Below are positions 1 to 8,182 of a stretch of DNA of 47,204 nt, piece by piece. The notes beneath the pieces are model-generated. The model was not told the origin of the DNA. It saw only the letters and a program-made list of their open reading frames with translations, and searched no databases. Within the stretch, counting starts at the first letter, position 1. The number at the start of each line of letters is the position of its first letter. Source of the stretch: UBA4656 sp002405525 (GTDB lineage: Bacteria; Pseudomonadota; Gammaproteobacteria; Xanthomonadales; Ahniellaceae); the NCBI GenBank assembly GCA_036723735.1, contig DAIMGT010000024.1, positions 1 to 47,204 of the forward strand, given 5' to 3'. The position numbers were made by a program, and so were the translations under genes.

Positions 1-62
1 CCTCGCAGCATGGACGCCGCTTCAGCGGCGACCGCAGCCCATCCGTTCGCCGCAGGGCAGCG

Positions 63-572
63 CTAGATCCGCCCCATCTCGGCCAACCGCCCCGAGTCGA
101 GCAGCATCAACATCCCGCGCAGGGCCTGCGCGCTGCAGGCGTCGTGCGCATTGCCGAGTGCATCGAGCAGGACGCTTCGCACTTCGTCCGGTTCGACCGG
201 CTCCATGGCCCAGCCGGCGAACAAACGCTCTCGGAACTCCTCGCCGGTGTCGAGCACCACGATGCCGTGATGCCGATCGTCCTGCTCGATCAGGGCCATC
301 AGTTCCAGCACCTGCTCGCGGCGACCCTCCAGCCACTGGAAGAACAGGCCGCCGCCGAACACCAGCAGGCCGGTGATGTCGCGCACCGCGTTGCCGCGCT
401 GAGCGGTCTCGACGATCCGGTCGACCATGTCCGCGTCGACGCCGGCGGCGGCGCGGCTGCAATAGACGAGGTGGTACAGCAGGCTCGGACCATCGGGGTC
501 CGCGGGTTCGTCGCCGTGCAAGCCGTGGGGCGTGATCATTTGCGCGGGACTCCGGCGTCGCGCCGCAGGCAT
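63..572 (-). CDS. BLUF-domain blue-light photoreceptor
   Basis: A short BLUF protein, a flavin-binding blue-light sensor that normally acts through protein-protein contacts. Essentially the whole protein from about residue 31 to 135 is the BLUF domain. The flavin-contact residues can be placed: Tyr37 in VYCSRA, Asn61 in RGNAVRDITG and Gln79 in FFQWLEGR, with the late Trp in FAGWAM. The FFQWLEGR and FAGW motifs recall the AppA type of purple bacteria. No effector domain (EAL, GGDEF, SCHIC) is attached, so it must work on a partner. The first ATG gives 169 aa. An internal ATG at 537-539 (residue 12) has GGAG ten bases upstream and trims a poorly conserved head, so it may be the true start. It is divergent from the SGNH gene. 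Family call is firm; output is unknown. Confidence 0.9.
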   Translation of the reverse strand: MPAARRRSPAQMITPHGLHGDEPADPDGPSLLYHLVYCSRAAAGVDADMVDRIVETAQRGNAVRDITGLLVFGGGLFFQWLEGRREQVLELMALIEQDDRHHGIVVLDTGEEFRERLFAGWAMEPVEPDEVRSVLLDALGNAHDACSAQALRGMLMLLDSGRLAEMGRI

Positions 573-861
573 CCGCGGGCGATCGGTCGCCCAAGGGTAG
601 TCCAGAACCGGCTTGCGTGCCTGAACGCCCCGTGCGGCGTCGCGGATGCGCCGCAGGCCCGGCGCGCGCCCGCCAGCCCCGACGCCGCCTACCGCTGTCG
701 CGCGTCGAACGCGCGCAAGATGGGTCCGATCGCGCCAGGGCCGGTGCAGTCGCCGCCCGCCTTGCCCTCGAGCGGCAAGACGTCGACGGGCTGGTTGGCG
801 CGGTCAACCGTTCTCGCCACTGTGCGTTGTGGTGCCGACCTGGACCCTCACGGACACGCCG
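573..861. other. Divergent intergenic region, BLUF / SGNH genes
   Basis: A 289-bp spacer between two divergent genes, expected to hold both promoters. Reading frames across it are compositional and match no family I know. I see no convincing -35/-10 pair and no repeat shared with the rest of the window. Confidence 0.4.
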
Positions 862-2280
862 ATGGCACATCGCCCCTGCTTCCCGACCGTGGTGTTCGCC
901 CTTGCCGGGCTGCTGGCCGTCGCGCAGCCTGCCCATGCCCAGGCGCCGCTGGACGAACTCGTCGGTGGCAGCTACATGGGCTTCCCGGGCGGCCTGTATC
1001 CGGGCGGCAACCAGCCGCCAGCCTCGCAGGCCGATGCGGCCCGCGCCGCACTGGTCGGAGTGGTTCCGCGCGCCGCCGATGGCAGTCCCGACCCGATGGG
1101 CACGATCGGCTTCATCTCGATCGGCATGTCGAACACTTCCGAGGAGTTCCGCTGGTTCGAACGCAACGAGGACGCGAACGCGGCGCGACAGGCCGGGATC
1201 GTGTTCGTCAACGGCGCGATCGGGAGCCATCCGTCCGAATTCTGGGCCGCCCCCACCAACGCCGCCTGGGACATCCTCGCCGCACGCGTGGCAGCCGCGG
1301 GGGTGGCACCCCCGCAAGTGCAGGTGGCGTGGGTCAAGCTGGCGCGCGGCACGGTGTCCGACCTGCGTTTCCCGCAGCACGCCGGGCAGTTGCGCGACGA
1401 CCTGCGCGAGGTGGTTCGCAACGCCCGCGCGCGCTTTCCCAATCTTCGCGTGGCGTGGCTGAGTTCACGGATCTGGGGCGGCTGGAACGACAACCCGCAA
1501 CGCAATGAACCGCTGAGCTACGAGAGCGCGTTCGCGGTGCGATGGCTGATCGAGGACCAGATCGCGAGCGACCCGCGGCTGGGTGCGGGCTCGGCACCGG
1601 TGGTGCTGTGGGGCCCCTACCTTTGGGCGGCCGGCGATACGCCGCGCAGCGACGGCCTGTCGTGGCCGCAAGCCGACTTCGAACCGGACTTCATCCACCC
1701 CAACGACGATGGGGAGCGCAAGGTGGGCGCCCTGCTGTCGACCTTCTTCAACGAGGACCCCATCGCCAGCCCGTGGTACCGCGCACGCTCCGCAACGCGG
1801 CTGCTTCGCGTCGACGCGATCGCCGATGCCGCGGTCCAACAGGCGCAGCCCGGCGTGAACTTCGGGGGGCAGGTCTCGTTGCAGCTCAATGGCGCCAACG
1901 GCGCGATCGCGCGCAGCTACCTGCGGTTCCCGGTCGAAGCGGTGCAGGCCGCGCCCCTGCATGCGCTGGTGAAGGGCCTCGTCGGCATCCCCGCGACGCC
2001 GTTGCTGCGGCAGAGCGCACCCGGCTGGACCGAGACCGGCGTCACCTTCTCCAATGCGCCCGGGCCCCTCGGAGCGGAACTCGGCCCCACCGCGCTGTTC
2101 ACGACGTCGTTCGGCATGCAGGTGGCAGCGGCCCTGCAATCCCCCGCCGCGACGCTGGACCTCGTGGCATTCACCAGCGCCACGACGGCGGGCGTCCTGC
2201 GGTCGCGCGAGAGCGGCCACGGCCCGTACCTGCTGGTCCGCCTCGCCGACGACGGGCTGTTCGAATCGGGTTTCGAGTAG
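862..2280 (+). CDS. Secreted SGNH-hydrolase-like protein with C-terminal DNRLRE/CBM96-like domain
   Basis: Predicted exported protein of 472 aa. The start at 862 is chosen because it opens a classical signal peptide (basic head, hydrophobic core, AHA before the mature end near residue 26); the longer upstream reading frame would bury it. Residues 80-300 look like an SGNH/GDSL fold: a GMSN motif places a candidate nucleophile at Ser90, and DFIH at 276-279 resembles the Asp-x-x-His of block V. Residues 315-460 resemble DNRLRE/CBM96-type beta domains (a SYLRF strand, then WTETGVTFSNAP). The last residues are GLFESGFE, a tail type I associate with exported proteins of Xanthomonadales relatives. 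Substrate unknown; an acetyl-esterase or carbohydrate-related role is inference. Converges on nhaP2 with a 16-bp gap. Confidence 0.7.
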   Translation: MAHRPCFPTVVFALAGLLAVAQPAHAQAPLDELVGGSYMGFPGGLYPGGNQPPASQADAARAALVGVVPRAADGSPDPMGTIGFISIGMSNTSEEFRWFERNEDANAARQAGIVFVNGAIGSHPSEFWAAPTNAAWDILAARVAAAGVAPPQVQVAWVKLARGTVSDLRFPQHAGQLRDDLREVVRNARARFPNLRVAWLSSRIWGGWNDNPQRNEPLSYESAFAVRWLIEDQIASDPRLGAGSAPVVLWGPYLWAAGDTPRSDGLSWPQADFEPDFIHPNDDGERKVGALLSTFFNEDPIASPWYRARSATRLLRVDAIADAAVQQAQPGVNFGGQVSLQLNGANGAIARSYLRFPVEAVQAAPLHALVKGLVGIPATPLLRQSAPGWTETGVTFSNAPGPLGAELGPTALFTTSFGMQVAAALQSPAATLDLVAFTSATTAGVLRSRESGHGPYLLVRLADDGLFESGFE

Positions 2281-2296
2281 CGGCAGCCCGACGCCG

Positions 2297-4024
2297 TCAT
2301 GCCTTGCGCGTCACCGCCAGGCCGGCTTCGACGACCCGTTGCCGCTCGTCCACCTCGCGCACGATCAGCTCGATCGCGCCCAGCCCGATGCGGTCGCCGA
2401 CCTCCACCGCATCGCCGAATTCGCGCTCGAGGAAGTGGCGCACGCTGAGCGCCGATTTGTCGGCGCGCACGTCGCCGCCGTAGAACTCGGCGAGGTCGGC
2501 CACCGGCACGTCGAGATCGACCGCAAAATCGCCGAAGAACTCGCGGTCGGACTTGTCCGGTGCGCGCGGGCTCGCCACCAGGCGGTCGAGCAGCGGGATG
2601 CGGTGCGGGCGCACGAAGACATAGATCACGTCGCCGGCGCGCAGCCGCTCGACACGCATCGAGCGCAACGACCGGCCGTCGCGCACCACCAGCGCGGGGC
2701 GTACCCAGCGTGGCATGCGGCGCTCGGCGATCAGCGGGCTGTCGGCGGCCAGCCGATACGCGACCAGCTCGTGCGCGGTCTCGTCGGGCAGGTCGAGCTG
2801 GATGCGGTCGATCGCGCCGTGCCGCTCCGGCACCACCAGGTGCAGCGCGCGCGCCAGCGGGGCGAGGCCCCAGCCCTGGACCAGGAGCGACACCAGCACC
2901 GCGATGAAGGCGACGTTGAAGATCAGCCGCGCATCGGGCAGCGCCGCCATCAGCGGCAGGATGGCGAGCAGGATCGACACTGCGCCGCGCAGGCCGACGA
3001 AGCCGACGAACACGTTCTCCTGCCACGACATGCGGAACGGCAGCAGGCACAGGCCAACGGCGATCGGTCGCGCCACCAAGACCAGGAAAAGCCCCAGCAA
3101 TACGCCCGGCAGCAGGACCGCCGGGAACTCCGACGGCGTGGCGAGCAGGCCCAGGGTGACGAACATCGCGATCTGCGCCAGCCAGGTCAGCCCCTGCTGG
3201 AAGCGCCGTAGTTCATTGGCGTGGCGGATCTTCCCGCTCGCGGCGAGCAGGCCCGCGACGTAGACCGCGAGATAGCCGCTGCCGCCGGCCAGGTTGGTGA
3301 GCGCAAAGCCGGCGATGGCGAGCGCCGCCACCAGCACCGGATACAGCCCGACCTCCAGCGGCAGGCGGTTCACCGCCAGGCGCACGATATGACCGCCGAT
3401 CCAGCCGAACAGCAGGCCGAGTCCCATCTGACGCGCGAACTCCAACAGGGCCTCGATCCACGACAGGCCCGCCGCGTCGACCGACAGGACGCCGACCAGC
3501 ATCAGCGTCAGGAAGATCGCCATCGGGTCGTTGCTGCCCGATTCCACCTCCAGCGTGCTGCGCACGCGGTCGCGCAGGTGGATGCCGCCGGCGCGCAGCA
3601 GGAAGAACACCGCGGCGGCATCGGTGGAGCCCAGGATCGCGCCCAGCAGCAGGGCCTGGCCCCAGTCGAGCGGCAGCAGCCAGCGCGCGGCGGCCGCGAA
3701 CAGGATGGTGGTGAGCAGCACGCCGGCGGTGGCCAGCGTGATCGCCGGCGCCGCCGCGGCGCGGAAGGAGCGCAGCGGCGTGCCGAATCCTGAATCGAAC
3801 AGGATCAGCGCCAGCGCGATGCTGCCGACCTTGAACGCCGCCTGCGCGTTGTCGAAATCCACGCCGCCGATGCCGTCCTCGCCGACGAGGAACCCGACGC
3901 CGAGGAACACCAGCAGGATCGGCGCGCCGGCGCGGAACGAGAAGATGGTCGACAGCACGCTCACCACCACGATCGCGGCGATGAACAGGGTGATGGCGTT
4001 GAATCCATGCAGGACGGCTTCCAT
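2297..4024 (-). CDS. nhaP2: Potassium/proton antiporter, NhaP2/CvrA type
   Basis: CPA1-family cation/proton antiporter of 575 aa, close to the usual NhaP2 length (about 580). The first 390 residues form about twelve membrane helices. The ion-binding part is visible as ILFDSGFGTP near residue 90 and VESGSNDPMAIFL near 165. The cytoplasmic tail carries a TrkA-C-like segment (about 400-480) and a CorC/HlyC-like transporter-associated domain (about 490-575), the domain order typical of NhaP2. The family exports K+ (or Na+/Rb+) for protons and helps at low osmolarity or high K+. The gene stands alone, divergent from the metal operon with a 96-bp spacer. Confidence 0.93.
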   Translation of the reverse strand: MEAVLHGFNAITLFIAAIVVVSVLSTIFSFRAGAPILLVFLGVGFLVGEDGIGGVDFDNAQAAFKVGSIALALILFDSGFGTPLRSFRAAAAPAITLATAGVLLTTILFAAAARWLLPLDWGQALLLGAILGSTDAAAVFFLLRAGGIHLRDRVRSTLEVESGSNDPMAIFLTLMLVGVLSVDAAGLSWIEALLEFARQMGLGLLFGWIGGHIVRLAVNRLPLEVGLYPVLVAALAIAGFALTNLAGGSGYLAVYVAGLLAASGKIRHANELRRFQQGLTWLAQIAMFVTLGLLATPSEFPAVLLPGVLLGLFLVLVARPIAVGLCLLPFRMSWQENVFVGFVGLRGAVSILLAILPLMAALPDARLIFNVAFIAVLVSLLVQGWGLAPLARALHLVVPERHGAIDRIQLDLPDETAHELVAYRLAADSPLIAERRMPRWVRPALVVRDGRSLRSMRVERLRAGDVIYVFVRPHRIPLLDRLVASPRAPDKSDREFFGDFAVDLDVPVADLAEFYGGDVRADKSALSVRHFLEREFGDAVEVGDRIGLGAIELIVREVDERQRVVEAGLAVTRKA

Positions 4025-4120
4025 GCCGGCAGTCTAACGACGGAAGTGTTGCCTTCACGCCACCACCACGGCAGGCGCCCGACTTGCAACTTCTCGCGGC
4101 CGGCCGCAGTCTAGGCAGCG

Positions 4121-4480
4121 ATGGCCGTCCTCCTCCGCTTCCTGCTGGCCCTGTGCCTCGTCGCGACCGCGGTCCCGGCGCAGATGTCGCTCGCCGCCGC
4201 TGCGACGCCGCCGGAGTCCGCGGACCACGCCGACGACCTGCCCCCGTGTCATGGCGGCCACGCCAAGCCCGCGACCGATCCGGCGCCGACGCCGGATCCC
4301 CATGGGTGCTGCTCCGACGGGGCCTGCGACGGCGGCTGCGGCTGCCTGCACGCGTCCGGCCTGCCGATCGCACTGGCCGCGCCGAGCACGACCGCCATCC
4401 CCGATGCGCCGCCCGCCGGCGCCGTGCACGGTGGCGCCCCGCCGCGCCTGTCGCCCCCGGTCCGCCCCCCGATCGCCTGA
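4121..4480 (+). CDS. copL: CopL-family Cys/His-rich metal-responsive leader protein
   Basis: Small exported protein (119 aa) with a signal-peptide-like N-terminus, followed by a short region dense in metal ligands (CHGGH near residues 43-47, then GCCSDGACDGGCGCLH near 62-77). This is the layout of the CopL family, which precedes copAB in Xanthomonas and is needed there for copper-induced expression. Related DUF2946 proteins have been described as upstream ORFs that sense copper. Here it is the first gene of a unit running to 8912. A 12-bp palindrome of G and C lies at 4096-4107 just before it, and the 79 bp after it contain a 7-bp inverted repeat (4522-4540). That copper is the inducer is inferred from the downstream genes. 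Confidence 0.8.
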   Translation: MAVLLRFLLALCLVATAVPAQMSLAAAATPPESADHADDLPPCHGGHAKPATDPAPTPDPHGCCSDGACDGGCGCLHASGLPIALAAPSTTAIPDAPPAGAVHGGAPPRLSPPVRPPIA

Positions 4481-4521
4481 TCCCTCCCGTGCTGCTGGCC
4501 CGCGCGCCCCGGCGTGCGGCC

Positions 4522-4540
4522 CGTCATGCCGTGCATGACG
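4522..4540 (+). promoter_or_regulatory. Perfect inverted repeat between copL and the efflux gene
   Basis: Arms CGTCATG and CATGACG are exact reverse complements around a 5-nt spacer (CCGTG). The dyad sits 20 bp before the start of the TolC-family gene and 42 bp after the copL stop. It could be a protein operator or an mRNA hairpin that makes downstream expression depend on copL translation. No T-tract follows, so it is not a simple intrinsic terminator. Confidence 0.45.
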
Positions 4541-4559
4541 TCCCGCCGGATCGGATCCC

Positions 4560-6032
4560 ATGTCCCCTTGCCTCCGGCGCGTCCTCGCGGGCGCGCTGCT
4601 CGCCGTGCTCACCGGCTGCGCCGCGCTGCCGCGTGGCACGCCCGCCGACCACACCGACGCGGCGATCGCGCAGCGTCTCGGTGCCGCGCCAGCGCGCGAC
4701 GATGCGTTCGTCGCCGACCTGTTGCGCGCGCCGCTCACGCCGGATGCGGCCACCCGCATCGCGCTGGTACGCCAGCCCGCGGTCGCCCGCCGCTACGCGG
4801 CACTGGGCCTCGCCCGCGCCGACCTGCTGGAGACCGCGCGGATCGCCAATCCCACGCTGTCGCTGTCCTTCCTCGACGTGGTGGGCGGCCCGGGAACGAC
4901 GATCACGCGGGCGATCGAGCAACCGCTCGCCGACCTGCTGACGCGCCCCGCGCGGCTGCGGCTCGGTGAGGCCGACTACGCCGCAGCGCGCGACGAGGCC
5001 GCGGCGGCGATCATCGACCTTGCGCTGGACGTCGAGTCGCAGTGGTTCGCCGCGGTCGGTGCCCGCCAGCGCGCGGACCTCGCGGCGTTGCGCGCCGAAC
5101 TCGCCGATGCCGGCGCCGAACTCGCACAGCGCTACGCCGATGCGGGCAACTTCGAGCCGGCCGAACTGGCCACCCGGCGCGCCGAGGCCGCCATCGCCGC
5201 GCTGGAGGCGGGTGAGGCGGGACGTGCGGCGCGCCGCGAGCGGCGCGCGCTGCAGGCCCTGCTCGGGCTGCGCCCCGACGAGTCGTTCGACCTGCCGACG
5301 CGCCTGCCGCGCCTGACCGCCGACGATCCCCTGCCGACCGACCTCGCCGGCCCCGCCGCCGCGCAACGACTCGACCTCGCGGCCGCCGCGATGCGGCTGG
5401 CGCGCGAGCAGCGTGCGCTCGAGCTCGCGCGGCGCTGGCGCCTGCTGGGCGACATCGACCTCGGCCACGAACGCGAGCGCGGACCCGACGGCGACCTCGA
5501 GCGCGGGCCGGAGATCGCGCTGGCGATCCCGATCTTCGACCAGGGACAGGCCGGCATCGCGCGCGCGGAAGCGGAACTTGCGCGCGCCACGGCCGAACTC
5601 GCCGCCGCGCGCGCCGCGCTGGCGCAGGAAGTCGACGATGCGGTCGAGGACCTGCGTGCGCAGCGCGCCGCCGCCGAGACCCTGATCACCCACCTGCTGC
5701 CGGCCCGTGACACGCAGGTCGCGCGCCTGACCGAGGCCAATAACTGGATGCTGGCGAGCCCGTTCGAGGTGATCGAGGCGCGCGACGCGCAGTTCGAGGC
5801 CTGGGCCACCCATGTCGCCACCGTGCAGGCGTACTGGCAGGCGCGCGTGGCGCTGCGCCGCGCGGTCGGCGGCGCGCTGCCGGCGCTGGCGGGCCCGATG
5901 CCCGGCCCGCTGCGGCTGCCGCCCGACGGCCTGCTCGCCGACGATGCTGGCGATGCGGCCAAGGATGCGAACGACGCGGAGGAGGCATCGCACCACGCGC
6001 ACGCCCACCCCGACCACGGAGACACGCCATGA
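4560..6032 (+). CDS. TolC-family outer-membrane efflux lipoprotein (CusC/CzcC-like)
   Basis: Outer-membrane channel subunit of 490 aa. The N-terminus has a lipoprotein signal with lipobox LTGC (Cys at about residue 20), as in CusC/OprM types. The body shows the two long heptad-rich, Ala/Arg/Glu-rich halves of TolC-family alpha barrels (about 125-235 and 335-430). The C-terminus ends in a His/Asp-rich stretch (HHAHAHPDH) that may bind metal. No RND pump or membrane-fusion protein gene follows in this operon, so the tripartite partner must be elsewhere, or the protein serves another purpose. The stop overlaps the start of the oxidase gene (ATGA), indicating translational coupling. Confidence 0.85.
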   Translation: MSPCLRRVLAGALLAVLTGCAALPRGTPADHTDAAIAQRLGAAPARDDAFVADLLRAPLTPDAATRIALVRQPAVARRYAALGLARADLLETARIANPTLSLSFLDVVGGPGTTITRAIEQPLADLLTRPARLRLGEADYAAARDEAAAAIIDLALDVESQWFAAVGARQRADLAALRAELADAGAELAQRYADAGNFEPAELATRRAEAAIAALEAGEAGRAARRERRALQALLGLRPDESFDLPTRLPRLTADDPLPTDLAGPAAAQRLDLAAAAMRLAREQRALELARRWRLLGDIDLGHERERGPDGDLERGPEIALAIPIFDQGQAGIARAEAELARATAELAAARAALAQEVDDAVEDLRAQRAAAETLITHLLPARDTQVARLTEANNWMLASPFEVIEARDAQFEAWATHVATVQAYWQARVALRRAVGGALPALAGPMPGPLRLPPDGLLADDAGDAAKDANDAEEASHHAHAHPDHGDTP

Positions 6033-7303
6033 AGCTCAGCCGCCGCGGTTTCTTCGGCACTGCCGCCACGCTGGGCGGCCTGCTCGGGCTGGCGTCCGCA
6101 CCGAGCGCCACGCGCGCCGACGCCGGCGCACCGCCCGCCCGCGTGACCACCCTCAACGGCCGCTCGCTGCGCCCGCGCCTGCGCGACGGCGTCAAGGAGT
6201 TCCACCTCGTCGCGCAGGAGATCGAACACGAGTTCGCGCCGGGCATGAAGATCAAGGCCTGGGGCTACAACGGCAGCACGCCGGGGCCGACGATCGAAGC
6301 CACCGAGGGCGACCGGGTGCGCCTCTACGTCACCAACCGCCTGCCCGAGCACACCACGATCCACTGGCACGGCATCGACCTGCCCAACGGCATGGACGGC
6401 GTCGGCGGGCTGACCCAGCCGCAGATCAAGCCGGGCGAAACCTACGCCTACGAGTTCACCCTGCGCCAGCACGGCACGCACATGTACCACCCGCACGCCG
6501 ACGAGCTGGTGCAGATCGCGATGGGCATGATGGGGCTGTTCATCATCCACCCGAAGGACGGCGAGCCCGAGCGCATCGACCGCGATTACGCCTTCATCCT
6601 GCACAACTGGGCCGTGCATCCGGGCACCTGGCGGCCCGATCCCTCGGTGATGACCGAGTTCGACCTGTGGTCGTTCAACAGCAAGGTGTTCCCGGCGATC
6701 GATGCGCTGCTGGCGCGCACCGGCGAGCGCATCCGCATCCGCGTCGCCAACCTGTCGATGCACGAACACCCGATCCACCTGCACGGCCCCGCGTTCGAGG
6801 TCACCGGCGGCGACGGCGGGCGCTGGCCGCGCAATCTCTGGCGGCGCGAGGTGACCGAGGTCGTCGGCGTCGGCCAGATCCGCGACCTCGAGGTGATGTG
6901 CCGCGAGCCGGGCGACTGGGCCCTGCACTGCCACAAGGCCCACCACACGATGAATGCGATGGGCCACGGCATCCCCAATCCGCTCGGCGTCGACCAACGC
7001 GGCGTCGCCGAGCGCCTCGCCCGCCTGCTGCCCGAGTACATGGCGATGGGCGAATCCGGCATGGCCGAGCACGCCGAGCACACCGCCATGGGCCACATGC
7101 AGGGCCCGGCGAACACGCTGCCGATGATGATGGGCCAAGGCCCCTTCGGACCGCTGGAGATGGGCGGGATGTTCACCGTGCTCAAAGTGCGCGATGAACT
7201 GCCGGAAGCCGGCGGCGACCCCGGCTGGCACCGCCACCCGCCGAGCACGCTGGCGCGGCGCGTGAGCACCGATCCCTCCTTCGATCCGGGCCGGGGTGAA
7301 TGA
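6029..7303 (+). CDS. Periplasmic two-domain multicopper oxidase (Tat-exported)
   Basis: A 424-aa multicopper oxidase, probably detoxifying Cu(I) in the periplasm. SRRGFFG near the start is a twin-arginine signal. Two cupredoxin domains are seen (about 55-180 and 185-325), so it is shorter than three-domain CopA/CueO. Ligand motifs are complete: HWHG (His112, His114), HPH (His154, His156), HPIHLHG (His247, 250, 252) and HCH at 300-302. After Cys301 the spacing Cys-x4-His306-x4-Met311 gives a full type 1 site, so all mono- and trinuclear copper positions seem filled. A Met/His-rich tail (about 340-385, MGHM, MMMGQG) resembles the Cu(I)-binding loops of copper-resistance oxidases. Overlaps neighbours by 4 nt on both sides. 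Confidence 0.9.
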   Translation: MKLSRRGFFGTAATLGGLLGLASAPSATRADAGAPPARVTTLNGRSLRPRLRDGVKEFHLVAQEIEHEFAPGMKIKAWGYNGSTPGPTIEATEGDRVRLYVTNRLPEHTTIHWHGIDLPNGMDGVGGLTQPQIKPGETYAYEFTLRQHGTHMYHPHADELVQIAMGMMGLFIIHPKDGEPERIDRDYAFILHNWAVHPGTWRPDPSVMTEFDLWSFNSKVFPAIDALLARTGERIRIRVANLSMHEHPIHLHGPAFEVTGGDGGRWPRNLWRREVTEVVGVGQIRDLEVMCREPGDWALHCHKAHHTMNAMGHGIPNPLGVDQRGVAERLARLLPEYMAMGESGMAEHAEHTAMGHMQGPANTLPMMMGQGPFGPLEMGGMFTVLKVRDELPEAGGDPGWHRHPPSTLARRVSTDPSFDPGRGE

Positions 7304-8166
7304 CGATGCGAACCGACGCGAGGACCTTGCTTTCCCAGCATGGCGCCGTGCCGCGCCCCCTCTCCCCAACCCCTCTCCCACGAGGGGAGAGGGGCTTGAA
7401 ATCTCTCGACCCGGTCGCTGCCATCCGCGATGCCGATCGCGACGGCTCCGACGTCTGCATCAGGCCCGTTACTGCCCCCCTCTCCCCTCGTGGGAGAGGG
7501 GCTGGGGGAGAGGGGGCAGGCCGCCAAGCGCTGCCCGTGCTCGTCGCCCTCGCCGCCGCCCTCGCCGCGCCCGCGCACGCCCGCCCCATCGCCTACACCG
7601 GCGCCACCACCGTGATGGCCGACGTCGGCAGCGACACGCGGGAGTTCAGCGTCTTCCACGCGCCGTCCTTCCGCTGGTCCGCTGGCGGCGGCTGGCACGC
7701 GTTCGAGAGCGGGGATGGCGCCACCGAGCGCGAGATCGCCTACCTCCGCGGCAACCGCCTGCTCGAGCGCTGGAACCTGCCCAATGCGCAGGCCAATGTC
7801 TTCGTCTGGGGCAGCATCGGCCGCGCCACCGGCAACGACTTCGACGGATCGCAGGCCGCGTACAACGCCGGCTTCCAGGCCGACTACGAGACCCTGCGCT
7901 TCTACTCGATGGTCAAGAGCGAGTGGTGGCACGCCGACGCCTTCACCCACCGCATGGACACCGCGCAGCTCGGCTTCGCGCCCTACGCGCACCGCTACGG
8001 CGGCTGGGCGACCTGGCTGGTCGGCATGGTGGAGAACAAGGCCGGCGCGCTGCAGGGCACGCCCGAATACACCCTGCTGCTGCGCTTCTTCAACGAAACC
8101 ACGTGGATCGAGGCCGGCGTCGACGACGACGGCGACCCGCGCCTGATGCTGATGCTCAACTTCTGA
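7300..8166 (+). CDS. Exported protein of the metal operon, family unknown; N-terminus disrupted by a repeat element
   Basis: 288 aa in frame from an ATG that overlaps the oxidase stop (ATGA). I recognise a recurring companion of copper-oxidase operons but no named domain. The mature part (from about residue 95, after ARPIAYTG) has many aromatic strand-like segments and ends in the beta-strand LMLMLNF, suggesting a small outer-membrane or periplasmic beta protein. Residues about 18-73 are encoded by an inserted repeat (7356-7516) whose translation gives low-complexity peptides such as LSPTPLPRGERG. The hydrophobic core of the signal peptide (LPVLVALAAALAAP, then AHA) lies after the insert, so the n-region is some 70 residues too long. 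No ATG gives a clean replacement start. Expression or export may be impaired; the frame itself is open. Confidence 0.65.
   Translation: MTMRTDARTLLSQHGAVPRPLSPTPLPRGERGLKSLDPVAAIRDADRDGSDVCIRPVTAPLSPRGRGAGGEGAGRQALPVLVALAAALAAPAHARPIAYTGATTVMADVGSDTREFSVFHAPSFRWSAGGGWHAFESGDGATEREIAYLRGNRLLERWNLPNAQANVFVWGSIGRATGNDFDGSQAAYNAGFQADYETLRFYSMVKSEWWHADAFTHRMDTAQLGFAPYAHRYGGWATWLVGMVENKAGALQGTPEYTLLLRFFNETTWIEAGVDDDGDPRLMLMLNF
7356..7516. mobile_element. MITE/REP-like inverted-repeat element inside a coding region
   Basis: A 161-bp segment bounded by near-identical inverted arms of about 39-40 bp (7356-7394 and 7477-7516), made of runs such as CCCCTCTCCC and GGGAGAGGGG. The arms differ at only a couple of positions. 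Each arm also folds on itself (10-bp stem CCCCTCTCCC/GGGAGAGGGG around ACGAG), so the element is a pair of hairpins in opposite orientation around an 82-bp core, like REP doublets or a small non-autonomous element. There is no transposase. It interrupts the signal-peptide region of the 7300-8166 gene while keeping the frame open. The C/T-rich arms are unlike any coding sequence nearby. Confidence 0.8.
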
Positions 8167-8182
8167 ACCGGAGGAAATCCCC

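Noticed and set aside
7300..7600. Low-complexity peptide as a genuine N-terminal domain
   Set aside because: The residues derive from inverted DNA arms that are complementary to each other, showing a nucleic-acid repeat rather than a protein domain.
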